Below the pieces are notes generated by a model, which had not been told where the DNA came from, searched no databases, and worked only from the letters and a program-made list of their open reading frames with translations. 64,000 bases of DNA, taken from positions 620,001-684,000 of the forward strand of contig NZ_BMXE01000002.1 in the NCBI RefSeq assembly GCF_014651595.1, in the 5' to 3' direction. The DNA is from Pseudovibrio japonicus (GTDB lineage: Bacteria > Pseudomonadota > Alphaproteobacteria > Rhizobiales > Stappiaceae). Positions within the stretch are counted from its first letter, which is position 1. The number at the start of each line of letters is the position of its first letter. Shown one piece after another: positions 8,594 through 18,251 of this stretch. Made by a program: the position numbers and the translations under genes.

Positions 8594-11269
8594 TCAGCCG
8601 CTTACCAGGTTCCTCAGCACGTAGTGGAGGATTCCGCCGGCTTTGATGTATTCTAGTTCGTCTTCGGTATCGATGCGGCAGAGGGCTTCGATGGTTTTCT
8701 TTGTGCCGTCTGCGTATTCGACCTGAATGTCGACCATCTGGCGGGGCTTGAGGTCTGCGACGCCGAGGATAGTGACTTTTTCAGTGCCTTCGATACCGTG
8801 GGACTGCCAGCTTTCGCCTTCTTTGAAGGTGAATGGCAGGACGCCCATGCCGACCAGGTTGGAGCGGTGGATGCGCTCGAAGCTCTGGGCGATGACAGCG
8901 CGAACGCCGAGCAGTTTGGTGCCTTTGGCCGCCCAGTCACGGGAGGAGCCAGTGCCGTATTCCTTACCAGCGAAGACAACGAGCGGGGTGCCTGCTTCCT
9001 TGTATTCCATGCAGGCGTCGTAGATCCAACGCTGCTTGCCGTCCTTCATGGTGTAGCCACCTTCAACACCCGGTACCATCTGGTTTTTGATGCGGATGTT
9101 GCCGAAGGTGCCGCGCATCATGACTTCGTGGTTACCACGGCGGGAGCCGTAGGAGTTGAAGTCTTTCGGCGCGATCTGGTGGGATTCAAGGTACTGACCA
9201 GCCGGACTGTCGGCCTTGATCGCCCCAGCCGGGGAGATGTGGTCGGTGGTGATTGAATCGAGGAAAAGACCCATAACTGCCGCGCCCTCAATGTCGGTGA
9301 GGGGTGTTGGCTCCATGGTCATGCCTTCGAAGTAAGGCGGGTTCTGCACGTAGGTGGAGGCTGGTGGCCAGCCGTAGGTCATGCCGCCTTCGACCTTGAT
9401 GTTCTGCCAGTGCTTGTCACCTTTGAAGACATCAGCGTAGCGCTGCTCGAACATCTCTTCAGTGATGCAGGAGCGGACGAGGTCTGTGATTTCCTCAGTG
9501 GTTGGCCACAGGTCCTTCAGGTAAACCGGATTGCCTTCCTGATCTCTGCCGAGCGGGTCTTTGGCTACGTTGATGTTCAGCGAGCCTGCGATGGCGTAGG
9601 CGACAACCAGTGGCGGGGAGGCCAGATAGTTGGCGCGGACATCCGGATTGACGCGGCCTTCGAAGTTGCGGTTGCCCGAGAGAACGGAACAGGCGACGAG
9701 GTCGTTGTCGCTGATGCTCTTAGAGATCTCAGGGGGCAGTGGGCCGGAGTTGCCAATACAGGTGGTACAGCCGTAACCGGTGAGGTTGAAGCCGAGGGCG
9801 TCGAGATCATCCTGCACGCCAGCTTTTTCAAGGTAGTCGGTAACGACCTGCGAGCCGGGGGCCAGTGAGGTTTTCACCCATGGCTTGACCTTAAGACCCT
9901 TCGCGCGCGCCTTGCGGGCCACCAATCCAGCGCCGATGAGAACGGACGGGTTGGAGGTGTTGGTGCACGAGGTGATCGCGGCGATGACGACGTCACCGTT
10001 GCCAAGGTCATGATCGCGGCCTTCGATTGGTGCGCGTTTGTATTCTTCGCCAGCTTTCTTGAATTCTTCCGCCATGGTTTTGGCGAAGCCTTCAGAAGCG
10101 TCGATCAGGGAGATACGGTCCTGCGGGCGCTTTGGTCCGGCGATGGATGGGACCACGGTGGAGATGTCCAGTTCCAGCGTGTCTGTGAAGACTGGCTCGG
10201 AGTGGGTGTCGCGGAACATGCCCTGTGCCTTGGAGTAGGCTTCTACCAGTGCAATCCGGTCTGCGGTGCGGCCCGTGGACTTCAGGTATTTGAGGGTGTC
10301 GTTGTCAACGGGGAAGAAGCCACAGGTGGCGCCGTATTCTGGTGCCATGTTGGCGATGGTGGCAGTGTCTTCCAGCGACAGGTTGTCGAGGCCGGGGCCG
10401 TAGAATTCGACGAACTTGCCGACAACGCCTTTCTTACGCAGCATTTCAACGACGGTCAGCACTAGGTCCGTTGCGGTAATGCCTTCTGCCATTTCGCCGG
10501 TGAGTTTGAAGCCGACGACCTCAGGGATCAGCATGGAGATCGGCTGGCCGAGCATGGCCGCTTCTGCCTCAATGCCGCCGACGCCCCAGCCGAGAACAGC
10601 GAGGCCGTTGACCATAGTGGTGTGGGAGTCGGTGCCGACAAGGGTGTCAGGGTAGGCGACGGTTTCGCCGTTTTCTTCCTTGGTCCAGACGGTTTGGGCG
10701 AGGTACTCAAGGTTGACCTGGTGACAGATGCCGGTGCCCGGAGGAACGGCGCGGAAGTTGTCAAATGCGGATTGGCCCCAGCGAAGGAACTCGTAGCGCT
10801 CGTTGTTGCGCTCATACTCGCGTTCCACGTTGAGGGCGAAAGCGGAGGTGGTGCCGAAGTAGTCCACCATGACGGAGTGGTCGATGACCAGATCAACGGG
10901 AACCTGCGGGTTCACCTTTTTTGGGTCACCGCCGAGGTTGACCGCAGCGTCGCGCATTGCGGCGAGGTCGACAACGGCCGGAACGCCGGTGAAGTCCTGC
11001 ATGAGCACGCGGGCAGGGCGGTAGGCGATTTCGTGTGTGGACTTGCGGGTTTTGAGCCATTCTGCGACGGCCTTGATATCGTCAGCTGTGACGGTGCGGC
11101 CATCTTCAAAGCGCAGCAGGTTCTCCAGAACGACCTTTAGAGAGAAAGGAAGCTTGGAGACGCCTTCAAGGCCGTTCTTCTCAGCTTCTGGAATGGAAAA
11201 GTAAGTGTAAGACTTGTCGCCGACTTGCAGCGTTTGCTTGGCCTTAAAACTGTTTAGAGATTGGGTCAT
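8594..11269 (-). CDS. acnA: aconitate hydratase A
   Basis: A TCA-cycle enzyme isomerising citrate to isocitrate with a [4Fe-4S] cluster; at 891 residues it has the usual AcnA length. Cluster and active-site motifs are visible: [40 protein letters not shown] (two of the three cluster cysteines), and in the swivel domain [18 protein letters not shown]. The ATG at 11269 has AAGGAG nine bases upstream. AcnA-type enzymes in other bacteria can bind RNA when they lose the cluster. Divergent from a cupin gene; the acnA-ccm neighbourhood is typical of alphaproteobacteria. Confidence 0.98.
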   Translation of the reverse strand: MTQSLNSFKAKQTLQVGDKSYTYFSIPEAEKNGLEGVSKLPFSLKVVLENLLRFEDGRTVTADDIKAVAEWLKTRKSTHEIAYRPARVLMQDFTGVPAVVDLAAMRDAAVNLGGDPKKVNPQVPVDLVIDHSVMVDYFGTTSAFALNVEREYERNNERYEFLRWGQSAFDNFRAVPPGTGICHQVNLEYLAQTVWTKEENGETVAYPDTLVGTDSHTTMVNGLAVLGWGVGGIEAEAAMLGQPISMLIPEVVGFKLTGEMAEGITATDLVLTVVEMLRKKGVVGKFVEFYGPGLDNLSLEDTATIANMAPEYGATCGFFPVDNDTLKYLKSTGRTADRIALVEAYSKAQGMFRDTHSEPVFTDTLELDISTVVPSIAGPKRPQDRISLIDASEGFAKTMAEEFKKAGEEYKRAPIEGRDHDLGNGDVVIAAITSCTNTSNPSVLIGAGLVARKARAKGLKVKPWVKTSLAPGSQVVTDYLEKAGVQDDLDALGFNLTGYGCTTCIGNSGPLPPEISKSISDNDLVACSVLSGNRNFEGRVNPDVRANYLASPPLVVAYAIAGSLNINVAKDPLGRDQEGNPVYLKDLWPTTEEITDLVRSCITEEMFEQRYADVFKGDKHWQNIKVEGGMTYGWPPASTYVQNPPYFEGMTMEPTPLTDIEGAAVMGLFLDSITTDHISPAGAIKADSPAGQYLESHQIAPKDFNSYGSRRGNHEVMMRGTFGNIRIKNQMVPGVEGGYTMKDGKQRWIYDACMEYKEAGTPLVVFAGKEYGTGSSRDWAAKGTKLLGVRAVIAQSFERIHRSNLVGMGVLPFTFKEGESWQSHGIEGTEKVTILGVADLKPRQMVDIQVEYADGTKKTIEALCRIDTEDELEYIKAGGILHYVLRNLVSG

Positions 11270-11746
11270 TCGGCGATCTCCTTATTTCGTTACCCGACTT
11301 GAGCTGGGAACGGAGCTTTGAGCTGACGAACCTCTCCGATATCTCCCGGAGTTTTGTGGTTCGCCGTCATGGCGTGGGTTGATCAACTAATAAATGCATT
11401 AAAAGTGCTTCATGGAATTCAATCAGCTTATAGTTGTTGTTGCTATAGCGTCTTTCTGACGCAGGTTCCAATCAAACTGCTGCGGAAGGCTAACAATTTG
11501 TCAGGGGCAGGTTTGAGTAGGGGTGGAGCTCCTGATTTAGGCGGGATGTGATTTGGCATTACTAAATTATATACAACAGTATACAATTGTGTCCAGCCAT
11601 TTTTTTGACCCTGAGTTGTGATAGAGGACCGGAAGGTGAAGCCTGCCAAGTAACGGTTTAACCAAATGTGAACAGAGGCGGGATATGCCGAAAAATTCCG
11701 CAGAGAACAGCTGGAAATAACCAATAATAAGAGGAAGGTGTTTCTC
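11270..11746. other. divergent intergenic region acnA / cupin gene
   Basis: About 475 bases with no credible gene. It should contain the acnA promoter and leader and the promoter of the cupin gene. The only structure I see is the hairpin at 11327-11363. Part of the region (11560-11730) is A/T-rich. Confidence 0.5.
11327..11363 (-). promoter_or_regulatory. two-part hairpin in the acnA leader (candidate)
   Basis: In the acnA mRNA sense, CGAACC pairs with GGTTCG, and inside it CTCCG pairs with CGGAG around the loop GGAGATAT. Six unpaired bases (ACAAAA) lie on one side of the junction and one on the other. The structure ends about 58 bases upstream of the ATG. Whether it regulates anything is unknown. 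Confidence 0.35.
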
Positions 11747-12187
11747 ATGAAACCTGCAGATGTGGCTGGTCGCGATCCTTTAGATTTGGGTGTAAATTCC
11801 GAAAGCGCAACGACCCGGGAAGTTGAAAATCTGTATACCGAGGTCGAGCTTGTCCTCGATAAGTGCGAGACCACCATTACAAAGCAACCTGTTCTTTACC
11901 CAGCAGACCGGCAGGCTCAAATAACCTCTTTTGTTATTACGCTGGCACCGGGGGCAGTCGTTTCTGAGCATATGCACCCCGTTCCCGCTTACGGATATAT
12001 ACTTGATGGTGAGCTGACGATCACCTATGAGAAAGAAACTCCTCTGACTTTTACAAAGGGGGAGGCATTTATTGAGGCTGTTCATACCTGGCACCACGGC
12101 AAAAATACCGGAACAGTGCCAACGCGAATCCTGGCTGTATTTATGGGAGCGAAGGGTTTGCCTAATGTGATACAGCCTCCTGAATAG
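11747..12187 (+). CDS. cupin domain protein
   Basis: A 146-residue protein with one cupin barrel. The first cupin motif is HMHPVPAYGYILDGELTI (metal-binding His, His and Glu) and the second HTWHHGKNTGTVPTRILAVFMG. The start ATG 11747 follows GAGGAAGG; an in-frame GTG at 11738 would overlap the RBS. A single cupin gives no specific function; a small-molecule dioxygenase, isomerase or binding role is possible. Confidence 0.82.
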   Translation: MKPADVAGRDPLDLGVNSESATTREVENLYTEVELVLDKCETTITKQPVLYPADRQAQITSFVITLAPGAVVSEHMHPVPAYGYILDGELTITYEKETPLTFTKGEAFIEAVHTWHHGKNTGTVPTRILAVFMGAKGLPNVIQPPE

Positions 12188-12239
12188 AGTGGTTTGCGCA
12201 AAGACGGGATCATGCAAACTGCTCTAATTCTTTGTTGGA

Positions 12240-12281
12240 GCGTATCTAATCCGGAAACCGGGTCCATTTTTCGGGATACGC
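12240..12281. repeat. RIME-like palindromic repeat, copy B
   Basis: Arms GCGTATC and GGATACGC with inner CCGGAAA and TTTTTCGG, the same design as 516-559 and 35268-35308. It sits between the cupin gene and ccmA. Confidence 0.7.
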
Positions 12282-12328
12282 CATCAGTTTGATAAGCAGC
12301 ATGAGCTGTTGTGGTGGTTTCGGGCGCA

Positions 12329-13042
12329 ATGAACCAATTGAAGTTAGTCTGTCAGGGTGTTGCATGTGATCGCGGTGGCCGCAGGGTTTTGAACCACGTC
12401 GACCTTGAGGTTGGCTCAGGCGAAGCTCTGATTGTGCAGGGCCCCAACGGTGTTGGTAAGTCCAGTCTGCTGCGTGTGATCGCCGGGCTGGTGGCAACCG
12501 CGAAGGGCTCAATCACGCTGGAAGGCGGGATGGCTGAGCGCTCTGTTGCCGAGCAGTCCCATTATTTCGGGCACCTTGATGCGCTGAAACCTCTGCAAAC
12601 TGTCCTAGAGAACCTGAGTTTCTGGCGGAGTTTCTTTGAGCCAGCTGATTTTGGCGATGGCAAAGTGCGTGAGAGCATGAGCGAGCTGGAAGCGCTGGAT
12701 ACTTTGGGTATCGCGCATACAGCCAGCTTGCCAGCGGGCTACTTGAGTGCTGGACAGCGCCGACGCCTTTCGGTGGCGCGCTTGCTAGTGGTGCCGCGTC
12801 CGATCTGGCTGCTTGATGAGCCGACGTCTGCTCTCGATAAAGCCTCTGAAGAAGTGTTGTTGGGCTTGATTGCTGACCATATCCACGCTGGTGGTCTTGT
12901 GGTTGCAGCGACCCACCTGCCGCTTAATCTGCCGAATACCAAGTTCTTGAACCTGTCCCCTGTGACGACCGAAAGCGAACATATGTTTGCCGGGGATGAT
13001 CTGGACGATTACTTCGACGAACCCGAGCAGGACGAGGACTGA
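12329..13042 (+). CDS. ccmA: haem exporter ATPase CcmA
   Basis: ATP-binding subunit of the CcmABCD complex that releases haem-loaded CcmE in system I cytochrome c maturation. 237 residues with Walker A GPNGVGKSS, signature LSAGQRRRLSVARL, Walker B IWLLDEPTSALD and the switch His in AATHLPL. The ATG at 12329 is chosen; in-frame GTGs at 12311 and 12314 are less likely. The C-terminal acidic tail (GDDLDDYFDEPEQDED) is a small extension. It is followed two bases later by ccmB. Confidence 0.95.
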   Translation: MNQLKLVCQGVACDRGGRRVLNHVDLEVGSGEALIVQGPNGVGKSSLLRVIAGLVATAKGSITLEGGMAERSVAEQSHYFGHLDALKPLQTVLENLSFWRSFFEPADFGDGKVRESMSELEALDTLGIAHTASLPAGYLSAGQRRRLSVARLLVVPRPIWLLDEPTSALDKASEEVLLGLIADHIHAGGLVVAATHLPLNLPNTKFLNLSPVTTESEHMFAGDDLDDYFDEPEQDED

Positions 13043-13044
13043 TC

Positions 13045-13713
13045 ATGAGTTGGATGAAGAGTCTTTTTGTTCGTGAATACCAACTGGCGAACCGCGTTGG
13101 TGGTGGTGCGTTGATTGGCGTGCTGTTCTTCTTGGCAGTGGTGACGATTTTCCCGTTTGGTGTAGGTCCGGATATGATCCTGCTGTCGCGGATTGGTGCA
13201 GCCATCCTCTGGATTGGCGCGCTGCTGGCGACGTTACTCGGGCTGGACCGGCTGTTTCAGGCGGACCGTGAAGATGGCAGTCTTGAGCTTTTGGTGATGT
13301 CCGGGCGCTCGCTGGAGCTTGTTGTGCTGATCAAATGTGCGGCGCACTGGGCGGCAACCGGGCTTCCGCTGGTGTTGGCAACGCCGGTTCTTTCTTTGTT
13401 CGTGGGGTTGGACTTCCAGAGCATCGTTCTGGTGACGCTGACCTTGCTTGTTGGCGCGCCTGCACTAACGCTTGTTGGTGCGGTGGGTGCTGGTGTTACT
13501 GTGTCTATGCGCCGGGGTGGGGTGTTGCTCTCCATTCTGGTCATTCCGCTGGCTGTTCCAATTCTTATCTTTGGTGTGAGTGCAGCAACGGCAGGAGCGA
13601 TCGACTCCAATAACTTCCTCGTTCCGTTCCTGTTTTTGTGCGCTTTGACACTTTTTGGTCTTGTTGTTGGGCCGCTTGCAGCCGCCGCTGCGCTTCGTGT
13701 TTCGGGCGAGTGA
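13045..13713 (+). CDS. ccmB: haem exporter membrane subunit CcmB
   Basis: A 222-residue inner-membrane protein with six hydrophobic segments and the family-typical soluble loop LDRLFQADREDGSLE between the second and third. It partners CcmA. It begins two bases after the ccmA stop, so translation is probably coupled. Confidence 0.95.
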   Translation: MSWMKSLFVREYQLANRVGGGALIGVLFFLAVVTIFPFGVGPDMILLSRIGAAILWIGALLATLLGLDRLFQADREDGSLELLVMSGRSLELVVLIKCAAHWAATGLPLVLATPVLSLFVGLDFQSIVLVTLTLLVGAPALTLVGAVGAGVTVSMRRGGVLLSILVIPLAVPILIFGVSAATAGAIDSNNFLVPFLFLCALTLFGLVVGPLAAAAALRVSGE

Positions 13714-13890
13714 TTGGTGTAAGTGGCAGGAAACTGCAAATACATTGAGTGTTAAGTCTATGTAACATCGACTAAAATGGGTGAATTACATAATTGTGAA
13801 GTGTCAAATTGCGTATAATCAATGATCATGGGGTGCCCGTGACACATTGTACACATTGATGCTTCGTCATTCTCAGTTTAGAACGGCTCT
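13714..13890 (+). promoter_or_regulatory. ccmB-ccmC gap with possible promoter
   Basis: A 177-base break in an otherwise tight operon. TATAAT at 13814-13819 could be a -10 box, but no -35 box is convincingly spaced, so an internal promoter for ccmCDG is only possible. Confidence 0.3.
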
Positions 13891-14670
13891 ATGACCTTAT
13901 ACGATCTTGCAAACCCAACCCGGTTCCTGAAGCTTGTGAAAGTTGTGCTTCCCTGGCTTATCGTTGCGACGGTCGCTGCACTTGCAGTTGGCTTATACTT
14001 CGCGTTTTTTGTTGCGCCTGAAGATTACCAGCAAGGCCAGACAGTGCGCATTATGTTTGTGCACGTGCCTTCTGCCCAGCTCGCATTGATGTGTTATGCG
14101 ATGATGGCTCTGTCTTCGGTGGGTTCTTTGGTCTGGAAACACCCGCTGGCTGATGTTTCCGCAAAAGCTGCTGCACCGCTGGGTGCTGCCTTCACATTTC
14201 TGGCTCTGTTTTCCGGCGCTGTCTGGGGGAAGCCGATGTGGGGTACTTTCTGGGTTTGGGACGCAAGACTAACTTCCTTCCTTGTGCTGCTGATCATGTA
14301 TCTTGGCATTATCGCGCTGTGGAAGGCGATTGAAGATCCTATCAAGGCTGCAAAAGTGAACGCGATCATCACGCTGGTTGGTGTGATCAACGTGGTCATC
14401 ATAAAGTTTTCCGTTGAGTGGTGGAACACACTGCACCAGCCGCCGAGCATCATTCGCAGCGGCGGGCCTGCTATCCACTCCTCCATTCTTATTCCCCTTG
14501 GTTTGATGGCTTTGGCTTTTGTGCTTTTGTTTGTGACATTGCATCTGATGAGCATGCGTAACGAGATTATGCGCCGTCGGATCAGAGCAATGCGAATGCG
14601 TGCAGCATCTGCTGCTCCGGCTGCCTCCAGCAGCACGATCACAAAAGCAGCTCCTGCTGGTGCGAGGTAA
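13891..14670 (+). CDS. ccmC: haem-handling membrane protein CcmC
   Basis: Loads haem onto CcmE. 259 residues with six transmembrane segments and the tryptophan-rich haem motif WGTFWVWDARLTSF facing the periplasm, flanked by conserved histidines in VHVPSAQ and VEWWNTLHQP. The C-terminus is a basic and Ala/Ser-rich cytoplasmic tail. ccmD follows five bases later. Confidence 0.96.
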   Translation: MTLYDLANPTRFLKLVKVVLPWLIVATVAALAVGLYFAFFVAPEDYQQGQTVRIMFVHVPSAQLALMCYAMMALSSVGSLVWKHPLADVSAKAAAPLGAAFTFLALFSGAVWGKPMWGTFWVWDARLTSFLVLLIMYLGIIALWKAIEDPIKAAKVNAIITLVGVINVVIIKFSVEWWNTLHQPPSIIRSGGPAIHSSILIPLGLMALAFVLLFVTLHLMSMRNEIMRRRIRAMRMRAASAAPAASSSTITKAAPAGAR

Positions 14671-14675
14671 AGACA

Positions 14676-14906
14676 ATGGATTTTTCAGAGTTTGGTCGTC
14701 ACGCAGAATATGTTGTTGCTGCTTATGCAATGGCCGCGGTTGTCATTGGTGCCCTGATTATCTGGGTGCGTACAGACAAGACCCGACTGGAGAAAGAGTT
14801 GCAGGCGTTGGAAGCCAGCGGTATTCGCCGTCGCTCCACACGCCGGGCAGGTCCTTCCGTCAGTCAGGCGACCTCCGTCCCAGCCAATAAAAAGAATGAG
14901 AAATAA
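14676..14906 (+). CDS. ccmD: haem exporter accessory protein CcmD
   Basis: A 76-residue single-span membrane protein. It starts MDFSEFGRHAEYVVAAYAMA, the expected CcmD N-terminus, then one hydrophobic helix and a charged cytoplasmic tail. It holds CcmE in the CcmABC complex. Position between ccmC and ccmG confirms the call. Confidence 0.93.
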   Translation: MDFSEFGRHAEYVVAAYAMAAVVIGALIIWVRTDKTRLEKELQALEASGIRRRSTRRAGPSVSQATSVPANKKNEK

Positions 14907-14911
14907 CAGGT

Positions 14912-15505
14912 ATGGCAAGCGAAATGGATGAGGAAAAGAAGCCAGGCGTTTCACCGCTTTTTCTGCTTCCGCTGGTGGTTTTTGGTGCACTGGCTGTTCT
15001 TATGGGGTTCTGGCTGCTTTCCGGCCACGATCCAAAGGAACTGCCGTCTGCCTTGATCAATAAGCCTGCGCCTGAATTCGAGCTTCAACCTGTTGCCGGG
15101 CTGGAGCGCGATGGCGTGCAGGTGCCGGGCTTCTCGCGCAATGATTTGCTTGGTCAGGTTACTGTTGTGAACGTGTTTGCATCCTGGTGCGCGCCGTGCC
15201 GTGCGGAGCACAGATTCCTGATGGACCTTGCCGAAGATAACCGGTATGAGGTTGCTGGCCTGAACTACAAAGACACTGAAGTGCAGGCGACCCGGTTCCT
15301 TGAAGAGCTGGGCAATCCTTATGACCGTGTTGGCTTTGACACTGGTCGTGCTGGCATTGAGTGGGGCGTTTATGGCGTTCCGGAAACCTTTATTGTCGAT
15401 GGAGAGGGTCAGATCCGTTACAAGTTTGTCGGTCCATTGAGCGAAGCCAGCTATCGCGATGTGTTCTTGCCGGAACTTGAAAAGATTCTGAACGACTCCG
15501 AGTAG
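14912..15505 (+). CDS. ccmG: thiol:disulfide interchange protein CcmG (DsbE)
   Basis: A periplasmic thioredoxin-like reductase that keeps apocytochrome haem-binding cysteines reduced. 197 residues: N-terminal membrane anchor at about 14-36, then a thioredoxin fold with C93 and C96 in WCAPC, and GVYGVPETFIVDGEG containing the cis-proline loop of DsbE proteins. It is the last gene of this ccm cluster; ccmE, ccmF, ccmH and ccmI are not in the window. Confidence 0.95.
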   Translation: MASEMDEEKKPGVSPLFLLPLVVFGALAVLMGFWLLSGHDPKELPSALINKPAPEFELQPVAGLERDGVQVPGFSRNDLLGQVTVVNVFASWCAPCRAEHRFLMDLAEDNRYEVAGLNYKDTEVQATRFLEELGNPYDRVGFDTGRAGIEWGVYGVPETFIVDGEGQIRYKFVGPLSEASYRDVFLPELEKILNDSE

Positions 15506-15626
15506 GTCTCATTCCTCTGTTGCCTAAGATTTTCAGGGGCTCACTGGGATGTGATTCTACTGTTATCTGGTTATTGTTTAGGTTAGCACTGCACAGCTGT
15601 GACTTAGACAATTGCAAAGGGCCGAA

Positions 15627-16370
15627 ATGCGGTGGTTATCTTCAAATAGATTGAAGGGGTTTTTTCTCGCGGTGGGGTTTGGTTTTCTGACCACTCTCTC
15701 CGCACAGGCTGAAACCCCCAAAGCCGTGATTGAGCTGTTTACCAGCCAGGGCTGTTCGTCCTGCCCGCCCGCAGACCGCCTTATGGATGAGCTTTCCTCT
15801 GGCGATGACGATGTGGTCGTCCTTTCCTATCACGTTGATTACTGGGACTACTTTGGCTGGAAGGACACGTTGGGTTCTCCCGTGTTCACACAGCGCCAGA
15901 AAGACTATGCCAAGAGCCGTGGTGATGCGCAGGTTTATACGCCGCAAGTTGTTGTGAATGGCCGCGGGCACATGGTTGGCAGTGATCGCCCTGCGATTAC
16001 GAACGCAATCCGCAGATCCTCGGGCATGAGCGTGCAGGTGGATGCCATGCTGGATGATAACGTGCTGACGGTGGAACTTTCCGGTTCTCAAGCAGAGCAG
16101 GGCCAAAAGGCAGACGTTTATCTTCTTGGTATTGAGAAAGAAACCGTTGTGAATATCCAGCGCGGCGAAAATGCTGGCACAACGCAGACCTATAAGAATG
16201 TAGTGCGCAGTATTGTGCCGATTGGTATGTGGTCCGGTTCGCCTGAAGTTTTCCGTTTGCCGCGTACCGCTCTGAAGATGTTTGACTCCCGAAACTGGGC
16301 GGTTCTGGTCCAGACGAACTCGGGTGACATGCCGGGCGATATCATTGGGGCTGCTTTTTACGATAAGTAA
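15627..16370 (+). CDS. DUF1223 family exported thioredoxin-like protein
   Basis: A 247-residue protein with an N-terminal signal peptide (hydrophobic residues about 10-25, cleavage near SAQA). Just after it is VIELFTSQGCSSCPPADRLM, where CSSC is a thioredoxin-type CxxC. DUF1223 genes often sit near acnA and ccm genes in alphaproteobacteria, as here. A periplasmic redox role is inferred from the CxxC and the neighbourhood only. The ATG at 15627 has AAAGGG five bases upstream; a TTG at 15612 is unlikely. Confidence 0.85.
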   Translation: MRWLSSNRLKGFFLAVGFGFLTTLSAQAETPKAVIELFTSQGCSSCPPADRLMDELSSGDDDVVVLSYHVDYWDYFGWKDTLGSPVFTQRQKDYAKSRGDAQVYTPQVVVNGRGHMVGSDRPAITNAIRRSSGMSVQVDAMLDDNVLTVELSGSQAEQGQKADVYLLGIEKETVVNIQRGENAGTTQTYKNVVRSIVPIGMWSGSPEVFRLPRTALKMFDSRNWAVLVQTNSGDMPGDIIGAAFYDK

Positions 16371-16528
16371 TGTTGGGCGAAAAGTTGCTCTTGGTTCTCA
16401 ATTGCGGGTATAGGCGCAATTAAGCATAAAAAGTGCCTATTTCAATCTGTTCCATTATTTAATATGCCACCGAAACCTGATAGATGACGGTATCTTTCTA
16501 AGTAGTCATCGAGTTTGAATTAGGGTGG

Positions 16529-17425
16529 ATGTGGCATATGGACCAGAGCATGCGCTTCGCGCTGGGCAGCATCATCATTGGCATATTGGTATTTTCGCTC
16601 AAATACGCTGCCTTTGTGTTGACTGGCTCGATTGCGTTCTATTCCGACGCTCTGGAAACCTCCATCAATATTGCGAGTGCGATTGCTGCGGCCGGAGCTT
16701 TGTATCTGGCGCGCAAACCTGCTGACCATAACCACCCTTTCGGACACTACAAGGCGGAGTACTTCGCCGCTGTTCTTGAAGGGGTTTTGATTGTTCTGGC
16801 GGCAGTCCTGATTCTGAGAAAAGCTTACATGGGTTTGACCGAGCCCTATGAGCTTGAGTTCAATCTTCAGGGCATCGGGATGAACCTACTGTCCTCTATC
16901 ATCAATTGCATTTGGGCGATGGCCCTGATGCGTGTTGGTAGAAAGCACCGGTCTCCGGCTTTGCAGGCCGATGCGCGGCATATCATGACGGATGTCTATA
17001 CATCCGGCGGTGTGCTTGTTGGCATTGCTGCCGTGTGGGTGACCGGTTGGCAGATATTTGATCCGCTGCTTGCAGCAATCGTCGCGGTCAACATCATGTG
17101 GTCTGGCTGGAAGCTGATGCGTGAGTCCGTTGGCGGCTTGATGGATGAGGCCGCTCCGGAAGAGGAGCAGGAGGAACTACGCGTTCTTATTTCCAAGTTT
17201 GGAGAGGGCGCGCTGGAAGCCCATGACCTGAGAACACGCCATGCTGGTCATGTGACGTTTGTGGAGTTTCATCTGGTTGTGCCGGGGGAAATGACCGTGC
17301 TCGATGCCCATGCGATTTGTGATCGTATTGAGGAAGGCATTGGAGAAAAGATGCCGGGTGCGCGGGTGACCATCCATGTGGAACCGGAAAATCACGCCAA
17401 ACATTCTGGTATTGTGGTCCTATAG
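16529..17425 (+). CDS. cation diffusion facilitator (CDF) family transporter
   Basis: An inner-membrane metal/proton antiporter of 298 residues. The CDF metal site is visible in two helices: FYSDALETSINI and ADARHIMTDVYTS, with the linking HPFGHYKAEYFAAVLEG. After about six transmembrane segments comes the C-terminal metal-sensing domain (HVTFVEFHLVVPGEMTVLDAHAI shortened here to its first part HVTFVEFHLVVPG). Likely substrates are Zn, Fe or Mn; the sequence does not decide. The ATG at 16529 or the one at 16538 could be used; AGGGTGG is better spaced for the second. Confidence 0.9.
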   Translation: MWHMDQSMRFALGSIIIGILVFSLKYAAFVLTGSIAFYSDALETSINIASAIAAAGALYLARKPADHNHPFGHYKAEYFAAVLEGVLIVLAAVLILRKAYMGLTEPYELEFNLQGIGMNLLSSIINCIWAMALMRVGRKHRSPALQADARHIMTDVYTSGGVLVGIAAVWVTGWQIFDPLLAAIVAVNIMWSGWKLMRESVGGLMDEAAPEEEQEELRVLISKFGEGALEAHDLRTRHAGHVTFVEFHLVVPGEMTVLDAHAICDRIEEGIGEKMPGARVTIHVEPENHAKHSGIVVL

Positions 17426-17520
17426 GGATTTACAGAGCTTGAGAGCTGCACCGGTTTGGTTCACGGGATTTTCCGTGGGGCTGTGGCCGGTGGTTATTGA
17501 CGGGGACTGGTACGCGTTTC

Positions 17521-17886
17521 CTATGCAGCGGCGCTGAAGTAGTCTTCTCTTAAAAGTGCGGTACCATCTGATTGTAGAACCCAGAGTTCCTTGGAGATGA
17601 TGCCGTGTGCTTTATTCATCTTCCAGTCAGAGGACAGGATGGCAGCATGGTCGCCAGCTGCGACGATTTTAGGGTTGATGTATTGGACATCTGAGAAGCC
17701 TTCCCGGATCAGCATTTGCCAGAACTCGAGAATTTCGGCACGGCCATGGTAGGTGCCAAAGGGCTTGGCCTCCATAACGGCGTTTGCCTCGTAGCAGTTA
17801 GCACAGGCCTGAGCATCGCCCGCGTTGAACGCGCGCTGCCACTGCTGGCTGGCTTCTCTGACTGCTGCTTCCAGTTCACTGTTCAT
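17521..17886 (-). CDS. SnoaL/DUF4440-like protein (NTF2 fold)
   Basis: A 121-residue protein with the NTF2-like pattern: WQRAFNAGDAQACANCYE helix start, AKPFGTYHGRAEILEFWQ, and the closing LLREDYFSAAA strand. Such proteins may be enzymes or ligand binders. The open frame extends 35 codons further upstream, but the ATG at 17886 has GGAG seven bases away and gives the family length. No partner is evident. Confidence 0.75.
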   Translation of the reverse strand: MNSELEAAVREASQQWQRAFNAGDAQACANCYEANAVMEAKPFGTYHGRAEILEFWQMLIREGFSDVQYINPKIVAAGDHAAILSSDWKMNKAHGIISKELWVLQSDGTALLREDYFSAAA

Positions 17887-18251
17887 CGATGGGCTCCAAA
17901 GCTTAGGCGCTTGCGCGTCTTTGTTTGGACGTAGGATGAAGAGCGAATCTTGATTAGAAATGGACGTGTATCGCATTCCTGAAAGTACCACCTATGAATG
18001 GTGAAGTCCGTCTTTCAAATGTGGTGGGCGGATTTGAACCGACTAGTAAGCTGGGGTATCAACTTTCCTAAGCTTTTGGGTTGCTTTGTTTTTGTAGTGT
18101 TTAGGGTTAGATCGCAAAGCTATCTGGTAAGCGGAATTGATAGGCTGGCAATTGCTGCTACAGAAAAAGCCCGACGGGTGTTGTCGGGCTTTGTGTTTTC
18201 ATAGCGCGGTTCTGGGAGGGGGTTTTAGTCCTCCCAGATTTGGCGAGTCCA
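17887..18251. other. intergenic stretch before amtB 3' end
   Basis: Apart from the terminator at 18165-18193 I see no gene. A short piece around 18024-18045 resembles a tRNA T-arm in reverse but no tRNA can be folded. Confidence 0.4.
18165..18193 (-). terminator. rho-independent terminator of glnK-amtB
   Basis: GCCCGAC and GTCGGGC arms flanked by A and T runs; the T5 tail is on the minus strand. It lies about 60 bases past the amtB stop. Confidence 0.85.

Noticed and set aside
18021-18050. Possible tRNA 3' end (reverse strand GGTTCAAATCCG then CCCACCA)
   Set aside because: Too few bases lie between the T-arm and the CCA, the T-stem has a mismatch, and no matching acceptor, D-arm or anticodon arm can be found upstream.
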